This document shows positions 10,930 to 25,300 of a DNA stretch of 64,000 nucleotides, piece after piece (the stretch's first letter is position 1; each line of letters opens with the position of its first letter). The stretch is from Glebionis coronaria (taxonomy: Eukaryota; Streptophyta; Magnoliopsida; Asterales; Asteraceae), in contig CM046878.1 of the NCBI GenBank assembly GCA_025667525.1, forward strand, positions 393,704,974 through 393,768,973, written 5' to 3'. The notes beneath the pieces are model-generated. The model was given only the letters and a program-made list of their open reading frames with translations, did not search any database and was not told the DNA's origin. Both the position numbers and the translations under genes were made by a program.

Positions 10930-11420
10930 AGCACCTCCCAACCCTGTTGGAAAATTGGATTGTCCTCGTCAGCTTTCAAAGTCAGGGCTTCGGCCTCTGA
11001 TGGACCTGCCAAAGAGGTACATTTCATTTTCGGATTCCTTTTCTTTGCAAGTTGTAATAACGCTGACTTTTGTATGATTTTCAGTTGAAGGAGGAGCAGT
11101 CGGTGTATGGAAGGGAGATGATCATCTCGAGGTGGATAGCGATGAGGATCTTAGTGATGACGCGAAAGCACATATGCATGAAGAGGTATAGGTGTATCCA
11201 CACACATGCTGATTCTTTTTATTCTGGTTTCAATTCTTAACAGCATCGTGTTGATTGGGTGTTTTCTATTCCTCTAATAATGTAGATGAAAGGTTCAGTG
11301 GATGAGGAGTCGACCAAATCAGACGAGGAGTGTGACGATCTTGCAATGCAGGATATATACAAGAGAATGGTTGCTTTACTGATGATGAATTCGACTCTAA
11401 CCATAGGCTTGCATCTCGTC
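10930..11420 (+). pseudogene. Acidic exon fragments, possibly from an LPA1-type P-loop NTPase
   Basis: Three exon-like pieces follow one another with splice-like borders. The first is about 10930-11020, reading S-G-L-R-P-L-M-D-L-P-K. The second is about 11085-11186, with L-E-V-D-S-D-E-D-L-S-D-D. The third is about 11285-11390, with S-V-D-E-E-S-T-K-S-D-E-E and then D-D-L-A-M-Q-D. The last resembles, from memory, the acidic linker of plant 2-phosphoglycerate-kinase-like P-loop NTPases (LPA1 type). I am not sure of this. No catalytic domain is present. Confidence 0.4.
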
Positions 11421-11429
11421 TTGCCTTTT

Positions 11430-13240
11430 AGTTATGGGAGCTGATTTGCTCACGGAACTTGTTTATTTATCCACAGATTTTTTAAAAGAACTGACCATTT
11501 TACCTCAATGTTTTTACCCAAATTTTGTTACTCCATCTAACAGTGTCAATTCCAAATTCGTCGTATATAACCTTGGTTCTCACTTTCTTCCCACCTCCAT
11601 CTCCGACAATCTCACTTTTTCACGTCATTCCTTGCTACATAGTACGATTGGATTGATTTGTTTCCACCATGTCTGACTCATGTTGATGCAAACTACACAT
11701 TGAAACATACCAGATCTCGATTTTTCTGTGGCACGTTGCAATCTTGCTCTTGATTTTTGCACATTGCAGAAGCCTGAGGGTAGTAGACATGCAACTGCAA
11801 GGATATAGATTAATATATCAGATCTTATGAATATGAATTTATAAAACAATAAACATGCACCAGCAAAAACAATAAAACTGAAGATATAAACGAAATCTTG
11901 TAAAATTTTATAGATTGAAATTAAAACATGTAGTTTCACTCCGATATCGTCCTTCTCCGGCCTCTTAAAAACAACTATGGACATCGGTACGTTATAAAAT
12001 TTGGTCGGATTAACTCTCATTTTAAAAGAAACGGCCTTTGAAAGGTAGTAGGGCTGTAGAATGTAGATCTTTCGTAGCCACCAACATGATACGGAAACAA
12101 GTTTATACATGATGGGTTACACCTTAGATGAATATTTTTTAGTTTTAACTTTTAACCGATGGAAGAAGGAATCAATCTTAAAATAATGTTCAACTTTTTT
12201 AATTGTTCAGTTAGCAACGATATCCTTTCTACATTTTAATGTAATGTTTTTAGCCAGCCACTCATCCGTTGGGCCTTAACGCTAAAGGATTTGGGTTGCC
12301 TTAGACAATTTTTTGTTAATGATTGAATATCTACTAATATGGATTCAATATACGTCCTTCAATGCCAAATTGTTCAAGATCTTTTGTACTGTCGTAAGTA
12401 TATAAAACCTCTTTGAACAATGTATGTAGATTATAATTCTTCCATCGTGGCCTTGTGGATTTCCAAATAATTTTTACTAATTAATTCATTATCTCGTCAG
12501 TCTTAACATTTTTTTCTCGAATCAAGTAACCAAAAATAAATTAAATTGTGTTAAGTTCTTTTTCTTTTTATTCGATTTTTGTTTAATTAATGATTTGGCT
12601 CAAGCGCTGTCGTGCCGGTGACGCCATTAACTTGCGTCAGATAATTCTTTTTCTTTTTATTAAGATTTTGTCTTGAGTTTGTGATTTAGCTTGCACCAGA
12701 GAGTTCTTTTTATGACATTGGTATCGAGTCTTTATGTGCTTGACTTTTCAATTTCATCATAATTTATATATGAAGTGGTAGAATACGACCAGGTTCAAAG
12801 TAGGTAATCTTTTTATTATGTGCTAAAATTAAACGGGGGTGGATCAATCAATCATTTCGTTTTTTTAAAACTACATCTTTTCCAAAGAAAAAAAGACTAA
12901 TGTAGAGTACATTAGATGCACTCCTATTCCCACTCCCCTAAATGACATTAAAATGTTATTATTACTACCAACAAACACAAATAAAATACAAAATACGTTT
13001 TAGACTTCTTTGAAAAAAACTTCGGATTGTTTAACAAATTATATTATTCCGGATTTAAAAAAGTATAATATTAAGTATTTTTTATTTAAATTCAGATTGA
13101 ATTTAAAATTAATAAAAAAATAATTAACATAATTTTAACGTTATTTATGCGTAAACTGTAACTAAAATATACTACATGTTAAATTAAAAAAACAATAAAC
13201 TAAATATGCACAAACAATAAAACATACAGAACAACAAAAG
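11430..13240. other. Helitron 3' interior, AT-rich
   Basis: No supported gene. A minus-strand open frame of 161 codons (11625-12110) has no recognisable domain. The stretch becomes very AT-rich towards the 3' end. Confidence 0.5.
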
Positions 13241-13247
13241 AAACGAC

Positions 13248-13264
13248 CCCGCCCGTTGGGCGGG
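13248..13264 (+). terminator. Helitron 3' terminal hairpin
   Basis: A 7-bp perfect stem (CCCGCCC / GGGCGGG) with a GTT loop is followed by eight bases and then CTAG (13273-13276). This is the canonical Helitron 3' structure, thought to signal termination of rolling-circle transposition. Confidence 0.9.
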
Positions 13265-13275
13265 TTACAACGCTA

Positions 13276-13947
<672 letters not shown>

Positions 13948-16565
13948 TGTAAAACCCGTATTTAAAATCCTCGAATATTAAATACGCGTAATCTCAGCTC
14001 TAACTTTAATTAAACGTAAACAATAAATACGCCGTCTCAGATTATTTAAATATACAACAAAATAATTAATCAGAAAATAATTATTATGTTTCAGAAAATA
14101 TTAAGTATGTATTATTTATTATACTATAAAATAATATTATGTTTCGAATGGCCTTTTTGTTTAACATGGTTAATAAGTTTACCAGGAAATTAATTGAGAT
14201 ATATTATTGAAAGTAAATGCACATCATTATGCAGCTCATGTTTTTTTGAATGAGTCTATATTAACGAGATACCAACATGTCAAAATCATCATATAACAAT
14301 AGGAAATATTCCTACCTATTTAACTCGGTCAAAATGAAACGCACCGTTCTTATTCTTTCCAAGTCCGCTTTTTACGGAAACCCATTATGTCACGTCCATA
14401 TATGGTGTCCCTATGATGATCTATTCGCAGAAACCTAAACCAAAATGTAAACGTTTTTTTGGTGCACTTCTATATCATCGGAGGTCTTTCATAACCTCGT
14501 AAAATCATCGAAGAGAACAATAAATCTCAACATGTGTTCATGAGTAAAAGTGAGCATGTACAAGCTATAATTTGAGTTTAAATCTGGATTGATGTTCGTG
14601 TTTGGATCAGTTTTCTATTCATACTTGGGTTACCGCTTTGGTCTCGTGCTCGGTAAGTGTAGCTGAGGGTGTACGTTTGAAGTTATGTCGATTGTTTCGC
14701 GTTGATTTGGGTTCGAACAAGTCGTATGCGGGTTAAAGCTTTCGTTGATGCATTATAGCTCGTGGAAGAGATGAGTTTTCGGGTTATATATGAGGTTACA
14801 CGCGGGCTTTGACCCTGATCTATCCTTGTTTGGTTACGAGGTACATTCATGAACTCCGTTTAACGTTTTAATCATTGGTCTTCATACAACTAGTTGATTC
14901 GTCTCATACTTAAACATTTACACCAACGAATATGTCATTTAAACTTATGTAAGAGATTAACATGAGAAATATGTTGATGATTTTGAAATGGTAGTCAGTT
15001 GGTTCTTTGGTGTCGTAAAATCACGTATTCAAGAACTAATGCCTCTTGAATCGAGTACATAACGCTACTAATGCATGGAATGATAGACTAATTGTTGACT
15101 AGTAAATGTTGTCTAAACCAGCTAAGCAAAACAAGGATTGAATTGTGCAGATGCATGGTTGAAGAAGAATACTATTGCTTTGAATATATTGATAACCAAC
15201 TTCACGTCATTTTCATGTGTCATTTTTAAGGTTACATAATTAATCCCTCAATAATAAGATTAGTTCAAGTAAATAGCTAAGTATTTAAGGTTACATTTTT
15301 TTACCCTTTTTCATTTGATACTTTTTAAAATTAGTCCACATATCAACGAGGCTTAAAATATCAGGATGCAAAAATGAAATGAGACATGTGAAATATATTT
15401 TTAATATAGGATGAATTCTTTTGTCATAGATTTGATGAGAATTTTAATGGACCTTTTGGCGCACACTTTAGATACTCGTTAAGGTACGGATATTCCTATC
15501 TCTCTACTATTATTTGTCTCTTTCGTTTCGATTGATCGTACGGATTTCCCGTCCTTTCAGTAAGGACTTCCTTTCCTATGCATGTTTAGGATTCCCCGTC
15601 TTCAGCCAAATGTTTTTCCCCATTATATGTTTAAGCTTATCAGTAATCATGTTAATAGCTAAATAAATTGCCTGAGCATTATATACAAGCATGACCAGTT
15701 TATGTACTAGTTACGGAGGTACCGTAACCATGGCACTAGAGGCACCGGTGTCGTGACTCACATGCAGGAGAGTGATATCCTGCATCGTCCCTTCACGTTT
15801 TAGCCATTATTATTATCATGTCATGTGGGGCGTATGGATGCATCCTAGGCTTATCAGTTTACAGTTATCAGGGTGAATGTAGTGTGTGCTCTACATCCTT
15901 CACATTGGAGCTGATCCCTCCACCCAGGATAGTATTTTAAGGTCACCCCTCTACAGTTATTTAGAGGTCACCCCTTTACAGCATGATGAGGTCACCCCTC
16001 CAGTTATTCATGCACCGTTGTTACAGCACATGACCTATATAAGCTCTGGCAATTAAAATACAGTAAATGCATGTTTTCAGATTTAACAGATAACAGTTGA
16101 GCTTTATTATATATAAATCAGACTTTACAGATTATACACAAATTTCCGCTGCAACTTTACTTATCAGTCTTACAGCTCCAGTATTTTATCATCTGTTTCA
16201 TTTCAGTAATTCCTTATCTTGCTTTATATCCGTTCACTGAGCGTTATGCTCAGCCGTAGTTCCTTTCATGTTCTAACGGCAGGTACACCAGGACGCCCTT
16301 AGGATTCTGAGAGCATGTGCATTGAATGGAAGTTATCCAGACTTCTTACTTTATGCACTTCTTACATTATTCTGCTTATTTGGACATTGTTTAGTCCTTT
16401 CCTTCAGTATTTTACTTTTCATGTTTTGAGCTTATGTTTGGATTACCTATGTTTGGTTCCGGTATTTCCTTTATGGTCAATTAATGTTTTAGGACATTTA
16501 CCTTATGCTTTGATGACACGCCATAAATACACATAACGGTCCACTTATCCAAGTGGGGTGTTACA
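13948..16565 (+). repeat. 3' LTR of element E
   Basis: It starts TGTAAAACCC and ends GGGGTGTTACA, imperfect inverted termini of TG...CA type. It follows a polypurine tract. Length is about 2.6 kb. A TATA-like TATATAA is at 16036-16042. A short repeat, aggtcacccct, occurs three times at about 15941-16000. The LTR end abuts sequence homologous to the 3' region of element A, so E inserted there. The mate TSD lies outside the window. Confidence 0.8.
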
Positions 16566-18388
16566 CACGATTTAATCGATACTTAGCCGAAGGACAAAAT
16601 CTTTTAAAACGTCTTCTTGTGTATCTCCTTAAGTTCATATCTTGGCATAACTTATTTCACGATTTGAGACCTTTCTCGGACCGATATTTGGCATGTACTT
16701 CATACTTCAAATCTTGGGAAGACGTTCTTGAAATTATGGTCTTCTCTTCATATATTTGGAATTTCTTCACTTGATGTTTTTGAGAGATTCTTCATATTTG
16801 GACCACGCCTTCATCATTTTTCTTCAATCTTTATTTTGGACTTTGATATACAACGATCCGCCTCCTTTTCGGACTTGGATATATTTATCCTCATACCTTG
16901 TAAGGGTTTTTTTGGATAGACTTTCTCCATGATCTTTAGGGGAGTAATTGCTTTTCGTCGTGTGTCTCGATCCTTCATATTGATTTAGGAATAATGATAC
17001 TTCACATCATCTTGGATTTTTAGCAAAAATAGAGCTCCTCATGCCTTGTTAGGGCCTTTTTGGATCTTCACCAATCTTCGCGTCCCGCTTCAATAAGTTA
17101 TGCCTTGGCTATGAACTCTATTCAACCCCGAGCAACTTTTAAACGATCTTGCGCTAGAGGCTAAGTAACCTTTCAAATCGTACGACCTTACTTATTGCAA
17201 TTATTTTTATTCCTAACGCATTGATCTTATGGGAAGAAAAAGCCACAATTAAAAACATATGATTTTTTGAAAGAACATTTTCATGTTCTACGTTTAGCAT
17301 GATCACTTGTCTAACTCTATCACTTCTCGTTCTTCACTATATAAAGACCTCTAATTAAAGAGACTCGTGAATACTTAGCCATACAAGTCAAAATTAAGCC
17401 AAATTTGGATTATCTTTCATTAAGACTATATCAAATCAAAGTTTTGGGTTTTCAAGCCACCTATAGGATCTTGCACTTTCTTGGACTTTTTCAAGTTTAG
17501 AGAATGCATTTTATAGTTCCCTTGATAAGTGACTTTCTAGGATCATTTATAGGAACTTGCGAAAAGTTCTTGTTCTTAACCCAAATGAGCTAAGACTTTT
17601 GCGTTTTAAAGTTCCCTATATAAAAGTCTAGCAAAACTTGAATTGAGCGGGTTAAGGAATGTAAATGGCTCCAAATGCCCATCAAGTCAAAAATTAGCTC
17701 TTATTCTACCCATCGGAAAATATACATTCGTGTCTTAAAAAAAACTTATGAAAACTAAGAAAAATTTTAAAATTTGGCCATTTTTAGCCTTATTAGCAAC
17801 AAAAACAAAACATTGAAAGTTGGAAACGTGAGGGCATAGCAAAGCAAGTACCTATTCACCCCCCATACTAAAAGTAAACATTGTCCTCAATGTTTCGAGT
17901 CTAAAGATGGAGCACCCCCATACTAGAGACGAAGAATCGAATGCTTAGGATCTAGCATGGAAAGGGTGATCAACAATATATCTAAAGCCGTTTATGAATT
18001 ATGCTAAAAGATAATTGTTAGAACAATAAAGGATATGTCACGGATTCGTGAAAAACTTCTTCAAGCAAACGATGGCGGCTCACGTAAACGAACACGAGAG
18101 TCTTCAATCGTAAATGATGATGATGATCTAGATAACACAATCACAAACAACCACGAGACAACGAGTTGGAAGGGTACAAATCCCCTCTCATTAGTTATTA
18201 GTAAGCATAAAAGGATAAGCATGGGATCTCCCCCACGAGGCACCTTGTTTTTTATTACCGAGTCATGAGCTCGACTCGATCCCCTTAAATTGTGAACATT
18301 TAGGGAAAATCATGGTATGATCATTTTTTTTATGGGGCTTACATGATAAACAAGGCCCAAAAACAACCGGTATTAAGGACTAAGTCCT
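16566..18388 (-). other. 3' untranslated region of element A
   Basis: Non-coding. It aligns by eye, in reverse complement, with the post-pol regions of B (56750-58529) and C (43092-49001). Near 18210-18290 it contains the complement of the CGAGTC...GACTCG hairpin block that in B directly follows the pol stop. It also contains the PPT-like pair and hairpin at 17859-17926. The short plus-strand ORF at 18035 is a shadow. Confidence 0.75.
17859..17926 (-). repeat. PPT-like pair flanking a conserved hairpin (element A)
   Basis: On the minus strand, tagtatgggggt is followed by the inverted repeat AAACATTG-AGGA-CAATGTTT (17876-17895) and then by tagtatggggggt. The same arrangement is present in elements B and C. 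A further PPT-like string (tagtatggggg, minus strand) occurs near 18689-18700. Confidence 0.8.
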
Positions 18389-19035
18389 TTAATGATACAA
18401 AATACCGGGATCGAAGATGGCGTCTTCGTTTTTATTAGATAAACAAATCAACGCCACTTCATCATGTGTTAACACAAACCCAAAGAGTTTGAAGAAAAGG
18501 GATGAGAAGTAGAAGGGTGGGACAATTGGTAAGACAAACTTTTGAGCTACTCGAGGTAGACTCGCACCAATCAAATAGAAAGATTTTCCATTTATTGCAT
18601 CGGTGGAAGACCGAGATTTCCCTTTACATGAAATTCCGGGATCAAATATCTCGTCCTCGGTGGACAAAGATGAGGGAACATAAGGGGCTTCCCCCATACT
18701 AAAACCACACAAAGCATCGTCAAAAGGAGTAGACGAGCTTGTAGCACTCAAAAAACATAGTGATGACGGAGTTAGATTTGTAGAAAAATCAATTAAATCA
18801 CATTTAAAATCTTTTCTTTTTTTACCTTTTAAATTCTCCTTATGAAAACCCTTTTTGATTATGTCAAAAATATTTGGTGTTTCTAAGACGATGTTAGTCA
18901 CACTAAGAATTCTCACATTTGAAAACCGTTTTGGTTTTGGTGGTGGCAAGTTCTCAAAACGTTTATCGACTAAGAAAACCTCCCCATCGGGGTCAACATA
19001 TTCGTCATCCGAAGAATCATTCGTAATTGGAATCG
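18389..19035 (-). CDS. Replacement ORF segment of element A, unknown function
   Basis: This minus-strand open frame (ORF 19261-18389) begins with the tail of the protease region, then diverges from B at about 19035, after P-F-P-P-P-V-E-V-K-S-V. The remaining 215 or so residues have no similarity that I can recognise to RT, RNase H or integrase, which are absent from A. Two copies of an E-D-x-I-F-D-P-G-I motif lie near 18632-18660 and at the C terminus (about 18395-18425), the second after a hydrophobic stretch with F-Y-F-S-S-L-F-F-K-L-F-G-F-V-L. Such segments are typical of non-autonomous LTR derivatives that use partner enzymes. Function unknown. Confidence 0.55.
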
Positions 19036-21627
19036 TAGGCTTAACACTCTTAACCTCCACCGGCGGAGGAAATGGTAAATTATTTTTGGCGACATTTCCT
19101 AAAACTCTTGGTGAAAATTCTTTGCAAACGATATTGGTTGAATCACCATGGTTTAAAGTTGCAATAGAATAGACATGAGAAAGATTGGAGTTTTGTGTTG
19201 CATTGATGACAAGTTCTTCCTTATTAAAAACGAAGGGTGATTTTTCGAGCATGAACATCAATAAGTGCTCTCGATGTATCCAAAAATGAACGACCCAAAA
19301 TGAGAGGAACTTTTCGATCGATAGGAATGTCTACAACGATAAAGTCAACGGGATAGGAAACTTTCTGACTTTAACGAAAACGTCCTCGGCTACTCCACAT
19401 GCTAAAATCATAGAATGATCGGCCATCTCGATAGACATGTTCGAAGGAGTAAGAGCCGGAAGCGAAAGCGATTTGAAAATCTCAAGAGGCATTAAATTAA
19501 TACTAGCACCAAGATCGGCCAAGGCGTAGCATTCCTCCATATCTTGAATTGCACACGGAATCAAAAATTTACCGGGATCACCGACTTTTTGTGGTATGCG
19601 GCTAAGAAAAACCGATGAACAACTAGACGATTGTTGTAACTTCTCTTTGTTGTTTAGCATACTTTTTAAGTTTGCGGCGAATCGAGGCATCATGATTAAG
19701 GCATCGGCAAAACTTATGTTAAAATGTATATCACAAAACATTTTCATAAATAGCTCAAATTGATAGTTATTCCGTTCTTGTGCCTTTTCCTTGTTACGTC
19801 TCGAAGGGTAAGGTAAGGGTGGTGTGGGTAGGACATTAGGCAACGGCCTTGGAATCTCGGGTTCCATAATTGGTATTGGTTCAACCGTAGGTGTGGTATG
19901 AGCGGTACTTCGTGGGATTGTAATATACTCCTTTTCGACCATCACCTCGGGTTCTTTCTCGATTTCCTTCTCCGTAGAAGTACTTGGACGAGAGATTGGT
20001 TCCTTGAAAGTTTTACCACTTCGTGTAGTAATAACCTTCATTTCTCCCTGCGGGTTTGCAATGGTATCACTAGGAAGACCACCCGAGGAAGAGGGTTTAT
20101 ACATGATTGCTTCAAACATTTTTGCCATTCGGTCCTCAAATTTTGATTGCCTAGCATCCGCTTTTAACAATTCTTGCTTAATCTCATGTTGTCCTTGTTC
20201 CATCTTTTGTTGATTTTGTTGAAGACGTTGAACATTTCCTTCCATTTAATTTGCATGAGTTTTAAGTTCATTAGCAAGTTCATTTTTAAGCTCGTTTTCA
20301 ACTCGGATCTTAAGCTAATCATCTCACGTTGCATGTTATCAAATTTAGCATCATTTGCTTTAGCATAATCCAAAAATTCTCCTTGAAGATTTTTAGTGTG
20401 AGCATTTTGAAAACCTTGTGTAGTGTTTTGAAAATCACCGTTTTGGTTTTCATTAGTGACATGTCATTTCCCACTTTGATAATTCCCTTTGTTGTAGTTA
20501 CGTGAATTGCCTTGATAATTACCACCTTGGTTGTTGTTTCGATAGTTATTAGCATTTTGATTTGGTAGAGCTTGATTTGGGCGGGAACCTTGGCCGTTTT
20601 GGTTATAAGTTCCCGTTTCTACGTAAGCACTCGAAGTGTTACCACCGGCGGTAATGCACTCGGAAAGATCATGAGCTCCACCACAAGACAAACAACTTTT
20701 TTCAACCGCTTTAACCGAAGCGGAATTCAAAGCCTCTTGTGCTTTCCAATGAGTCATAAGATTAGCAAATCTATCGAAAAACCGATTTTCCTCATTAGCT
20801 TCATCATGTAAGGCATTAATGCTACGAGACGATGACGATGATGACGAACCCAAATTGGCAACACTCAGTGTGTTACGAGGGCTATAAACCTTAGATCTAT
20901 TCTCGATAATCTTTAAAGCTTCATCGGTCGTTTTGCACAAAAAATTACCACCCGCTGCGGCATTCAAGTAATCTCGTTCATGATCATTAAGCCCATTATA
21001 AAAAGTATCAACTTGACGTGGTTCCGAAAAATCATGGTGTGGAAATTCATGTAACATTTCTTTAAATCGTTCCCATGCCATTGAAAAACTTTCATTATTT
21101 CGTTGTACAAATCTTGAAATATCATTTTTCAAATGTGTTGTTTTAGATGGTGAAAAAAAATTGTTCACAAACTTAGAAACGAGATCACCCCATGTCAAAA
21201 TTGAATTTGGCGGTTCTTTCTCAAGCCAAATTTTAGCGGGTCCATCTAACGAGTATGGAAACAACATCATCTTAATGGCGTCATGTGGAACATCCTTAAA
21301 CTTGCTAGTAGCGGTGAGACGATTAAAATTCCTTATGTGATAATGCGGGTTGTCTTTCTCATGACCTCTAAACTTATTAGCTTGCAACATCGACATTAAA
21401 CCCGTTTTAATTTCGAAATTCTCCGCAAGGATAGCGGGAATCACAAAGGCCTCTCCAAAACCCTCGGTGGGTGCTTGTAGCAACTCCATCATAGTACGAT
21501 TAGCCATGACGACTTCTTGTTCTACAATAGGTTCAACAATTGGAGTTTGTTCTTCAATCAACGTCTCTTGATTTGCTTGATTTTGAAGACGTTTACGAGC
21601 TCGTTTTACTTGATTACGAGTGATCAT
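19036..21627 (-). pseudogene. gag-protease of element A, broken
   Basis: The likely start is ATG at 21627 (minus). The capsid-type retrotransposon gag domain follows, with M-M-E-L-L-Q-A-P-T-E-G, then A-K-I-W-L-E-K-E-P-P near 21230 and F-Y-N-G-L. A zinc knuckle C-L-S-C-G-G-A-H-D-L-S-E-C lies near 20660-20695, with only three residues between the second Cys and the His. A Q-rich coiled-coil-like stretch follows at about 20170-20245, then the protease core [11 protein letters not shown] at about 19490-19530. Breaks: a stop at 20464-20466, a frameshift near 20300, a TAA just upstream of 20245, and frameshifts near 19340 and 19262. It is not translatable as one protein. Confidence 0.85.
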
Positions 21628-22353
21628 AAACTTCACGAAGAATGGGAGGTGAGCAAAGAAGATTCTTTTTGGGTGTTTTGTGAATTTTTACTTTTTTTAT
21701 GTTTTTGATTGTTTTTAATTTTTTTTTTTGGATTTTGGTGTATCTTCGTAGACAACAATCTACCAAATCTCTCCTCGAATCAAACTCTTGATTAAAGAAG
21801 CCTCAAAAGAATGAAAACGATCACGTGGAGTAACGCCTTCGAATGAGTTTAGAACTTTGGTGAAAACTAAATTGTTCAAGAGGGTTTAATCACAAAGAAA
21901 CCAAACAAATATATTATACGTAATAATACTTTTGGCGGCAAAACCCTCGATTAGCCTTCAATCTCAAAATACTCACAAGCAAGCCGGGAAACGAGGTGGC
22001 CGAAGCACTTAAGAGCCTTTTTCCTTAGGGTATATTTTATAATACCCGCCTTATACCCACCTTATAATTCGTATTTTTCAAAATCGAGCTTCACGAAAGT
22101 ATTTATCTATTTTTGCCTTTTTCTTTTGTTTGAGATTCGAATACAATAATTAGGAGATCAAATCTCAATTAAGGTTGTGTTTTCACACTTTTGGAGATAT
22201 TTTGTATTTATTGTGATACTTAATACAATATAGTAATAATAATTTCACAAGAAAAACCAAAAAACAGATAATACGTATTAGTAGATTTCTACTAATAAAA
22301 ATACTATTTATGGTTAATATTAAAAACAATAAGACAAATTAATCACGACACAC
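21628..22353 (-). other. Leader of element A
   Basis: Untranslated leader between PBS and gag, homologous by eye to the leader of B (34336-34944). Shared landmarks include the ggtgggtataag block (plus-strand complement near 22053-22062) and the block around the complement of agatttggtagatt (near 21750-21765). Confidence 0.7.
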
Positions 22354-22375
22354 CTCCCAGGCAGCGGCGCCAAAA
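22354..22375 (-). other. Primer-binding site of element A
   Basis: On the minus strand the LTR end ATCA is followed by TTTTGGCGCCGCTGCC and then TGGGAGG. TGGCGCC followed by GCTGCC is the type of PBS described for Athila-like elements (tRNA-Asp), from memory. Confidence 0.8.
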
Positions 22376-25300
22376 TGATTATAGTAAATTACACCTCTTG
22401 TTTAGGAAAACAAAAGAGCGTAAATGAGCGGTAAGTATTAAGTGATGATTTAGGAAAATCAAGCACTAATGACCCTTATGAAGTTCAAGTTCGTTCCCCA
22501 AGGAGGTATTTGTGTGTGAATAATTCGTAATTGGTTTGAGATTAATATTGGTTAGAAGGGGATGAGAAAAGAGGATGACGAAGACGTGAAATTAATTACT
22601 ACTACGACTAAACGTAAAACCGTAAAAAGAGCAAAAATAAAAATTAATTCTAAAAATTACCAAAAATTCACCAAAAATCAAAATAAATAAACTAAGAGTT
22701 TACCAATGATCAAAACGTTTTCAAACCTTTTAATTAATTAAATATTAATTTTTAAATGCTAATTAAAGCGCTAAAAATCAAATTAATTATCAAAAAGCCC
22801 AAATAAAGATTTTCAATTGATAAACCTCTAAAATGACCTAAAAGGATTAAAACTATTTTTATAAATTTTTAAACTAAGAAAAACTATTTAAAATGATTTA
22901 AAAACTATTAAAACTTAAAATAATTATAAAAATTAATCTAAAGGTGATAAAATTAATCTAAAAGTTGCAAAAATCCTATTTTAATGTATTTAAGCTAAGA
23001 AAAATATAAAAAGTGCAAAAATGTGAAATTTGAAAAATAATAACAAAATAATATTAAAATAATATTAAAAATCCAACAATTATAAAAAATTCTAAAAACT
23101 TGTAAACTAGTTTATTTTAACCTAAATAATCAGAAAATGAAAGTAAAATGACCAGAATACCCCTATTGGGCCCCCAAATGGGCTAATAGCAAAAACAGTC
23201 CACCTTAATGGGCTTTTTAGCCCAAAAAGTCAAAATAAGCCCAAATGACTTGGAAAAGCACTATCTGACTCAAAATTCAATTCTAAACACAAAAATCTGA
23301 AGGCGCAAAAGCTGAAAGTGAGCTTATCACAGCTAAATGAACAAACAGCTTATCCTTATTGGGCCAATAAGCCCATTAAGCAATAAGCTAATGCCATAAC
23401 TCTAATTTGACACACAACCTTCTTTTGGGATACTAAAGAGATCTGTAAAAAGAAATTTTGAAAAAGCACACTCAATAAGCCAGAAATAAGCAAAGTACAA
23501 ATTCACTAAAAGACAAAATAGTCGGGTTTTAGTTCTAGGGCACCTCAAGACTTGATTCAACTTGCAAAATGTTACAAATGACTTCAATAAGCCAAATAAA
23601 TCAACCAAATTCCAATGAGCAAAAGCAATAAGCTGGAATAAACCAATAAGCACTTATGAAAAAGTCAATTAAGTTGGTTTTCTAGTCAAACCCTAAAGTC
23701 AACCTACCAATTGCTCCAGTATGAACCAATGGGTCAAATGATGAGCACCTATTACAAAATCCAAGTTGTTGCTGGTTAAAATAAGCTAGAATAGCTTATT
23801 GGTGAGCTGATGTCCAATTCACACTAGCAGGGGGAACTTTCAGTAGGAACTGGTTCCCACTGCCTTGACTATTTGACCTTTTTTTAGAGAGATTCTGTAT
23901 GTTTTATTGGAAGACAAGGGCACCCAAGTGATCAGTTAATCACAAGGAGTCACAATCAAGCACAAAAACACACTTCAATATCACCAATTAGCACAGAAAA
24001 ATCAAACAATGCTCAGATCTAGCACATACATGGAATATAAGCTGTTATGAACACTTAAGCAGTTTTAAGCAAGAATAAGCACTCCAAATTCAGCCAGATG
24101 CATACACAAGCTATATAAACTATGATTAAGCACCAACAAACTTAAATCAATCACTGAATCAAAGTATGGAACAAGATCAAAGCAGATTACACTTGCTGAT
24201 ATGAAATTCAAGAACACTTGCACACTTTGCTGATATAAATGACCAAAGATCCAATTTCAACACTTCAATCCTACTTCCCTGGTGTAACTAACTAGGTTTA
24301 ATCACTTGTTAACCCTAGTCTATGATTAGAACTAGGTGTCCCTTAAACCACTACCAATTTCAACAAGTATACAAGATTTTAGAGCCTATTTTAGGATCTA
24401 GGTGTTTATATGCACAAAGCTTGCAGATAAATATCACTTAGCACTTATGAGATATGTTCCAACACAAAGCATCAACTCAAAATAACACAAATCCAAAACA
24501 GGTTGTTATCCCAAACAACCCTTAATCTACCATTTTTCAAAGCAACTTATGATTTTAACTAATAACCTACTGACTTTATGAATCAAAAACACTTCCTAGG
24601 TGACAACTAATAGATTCAAACACTAAAATCACAACCTCAAACACAAGAACACAAAATCAAAGCACAAAATCCAAAACAGGCATTAACATGAAATTTTTAG
24701 GGGAATCTTAAACAAGAGATTATACATGTCCTCCACAACATCCTAGGAGGACCAGCTATGCTCCTTGGACCTTGTTCAACAACTAGAACAAGACCAAGGT
24801 TCTTCAAAAAGGAAGATAAAAACTTGTTGATGTTCAAAGTAGAACAAGGTTTTGATTATGAAATTTCTTCAACACAAATGAGCAAACAACTCAACCAAGA
24901 GCTTAAAACTCTTCTCAGGCTTGGTGTCAACAAGCTTGAAGGAGCTTAAGGCTTTTGGCTAAGGGTTAGTACAAGAGAATAACCAAAACAGTAACAAGGA
25001 TTCCAGGGTTTTTGAACCTTTGAAAACCTTCAAACATAGACGTGCCTTAAACACAAGATTAAGGAAGGTCTAAAAGATCAAATGAAACTCAGATTTCATC
25101 TATTCTAACACCAACTTTTAATAAACACAAAAGAGATTTCACAAATTTTAAGAAATTCAAATTTTATTTAACTAAAAAGGAGTTACAAAGATTGATAGCC
25201 AAAATCTGGAACAAAGGGACTCTCACAGGTTGAGGTCTCCTTTTATAGGCAAATGCTAACATAACACTATTCATAAACCCTAGATGTGAATTTCCCAAAT

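Noticed and set aside
11625..12110. 161-codon minus-strand ORF in the Helitron
   Set aside because: No domain, no homology I recognise, AT-rich surroundings, and no promoter or splice context. Probably chance.
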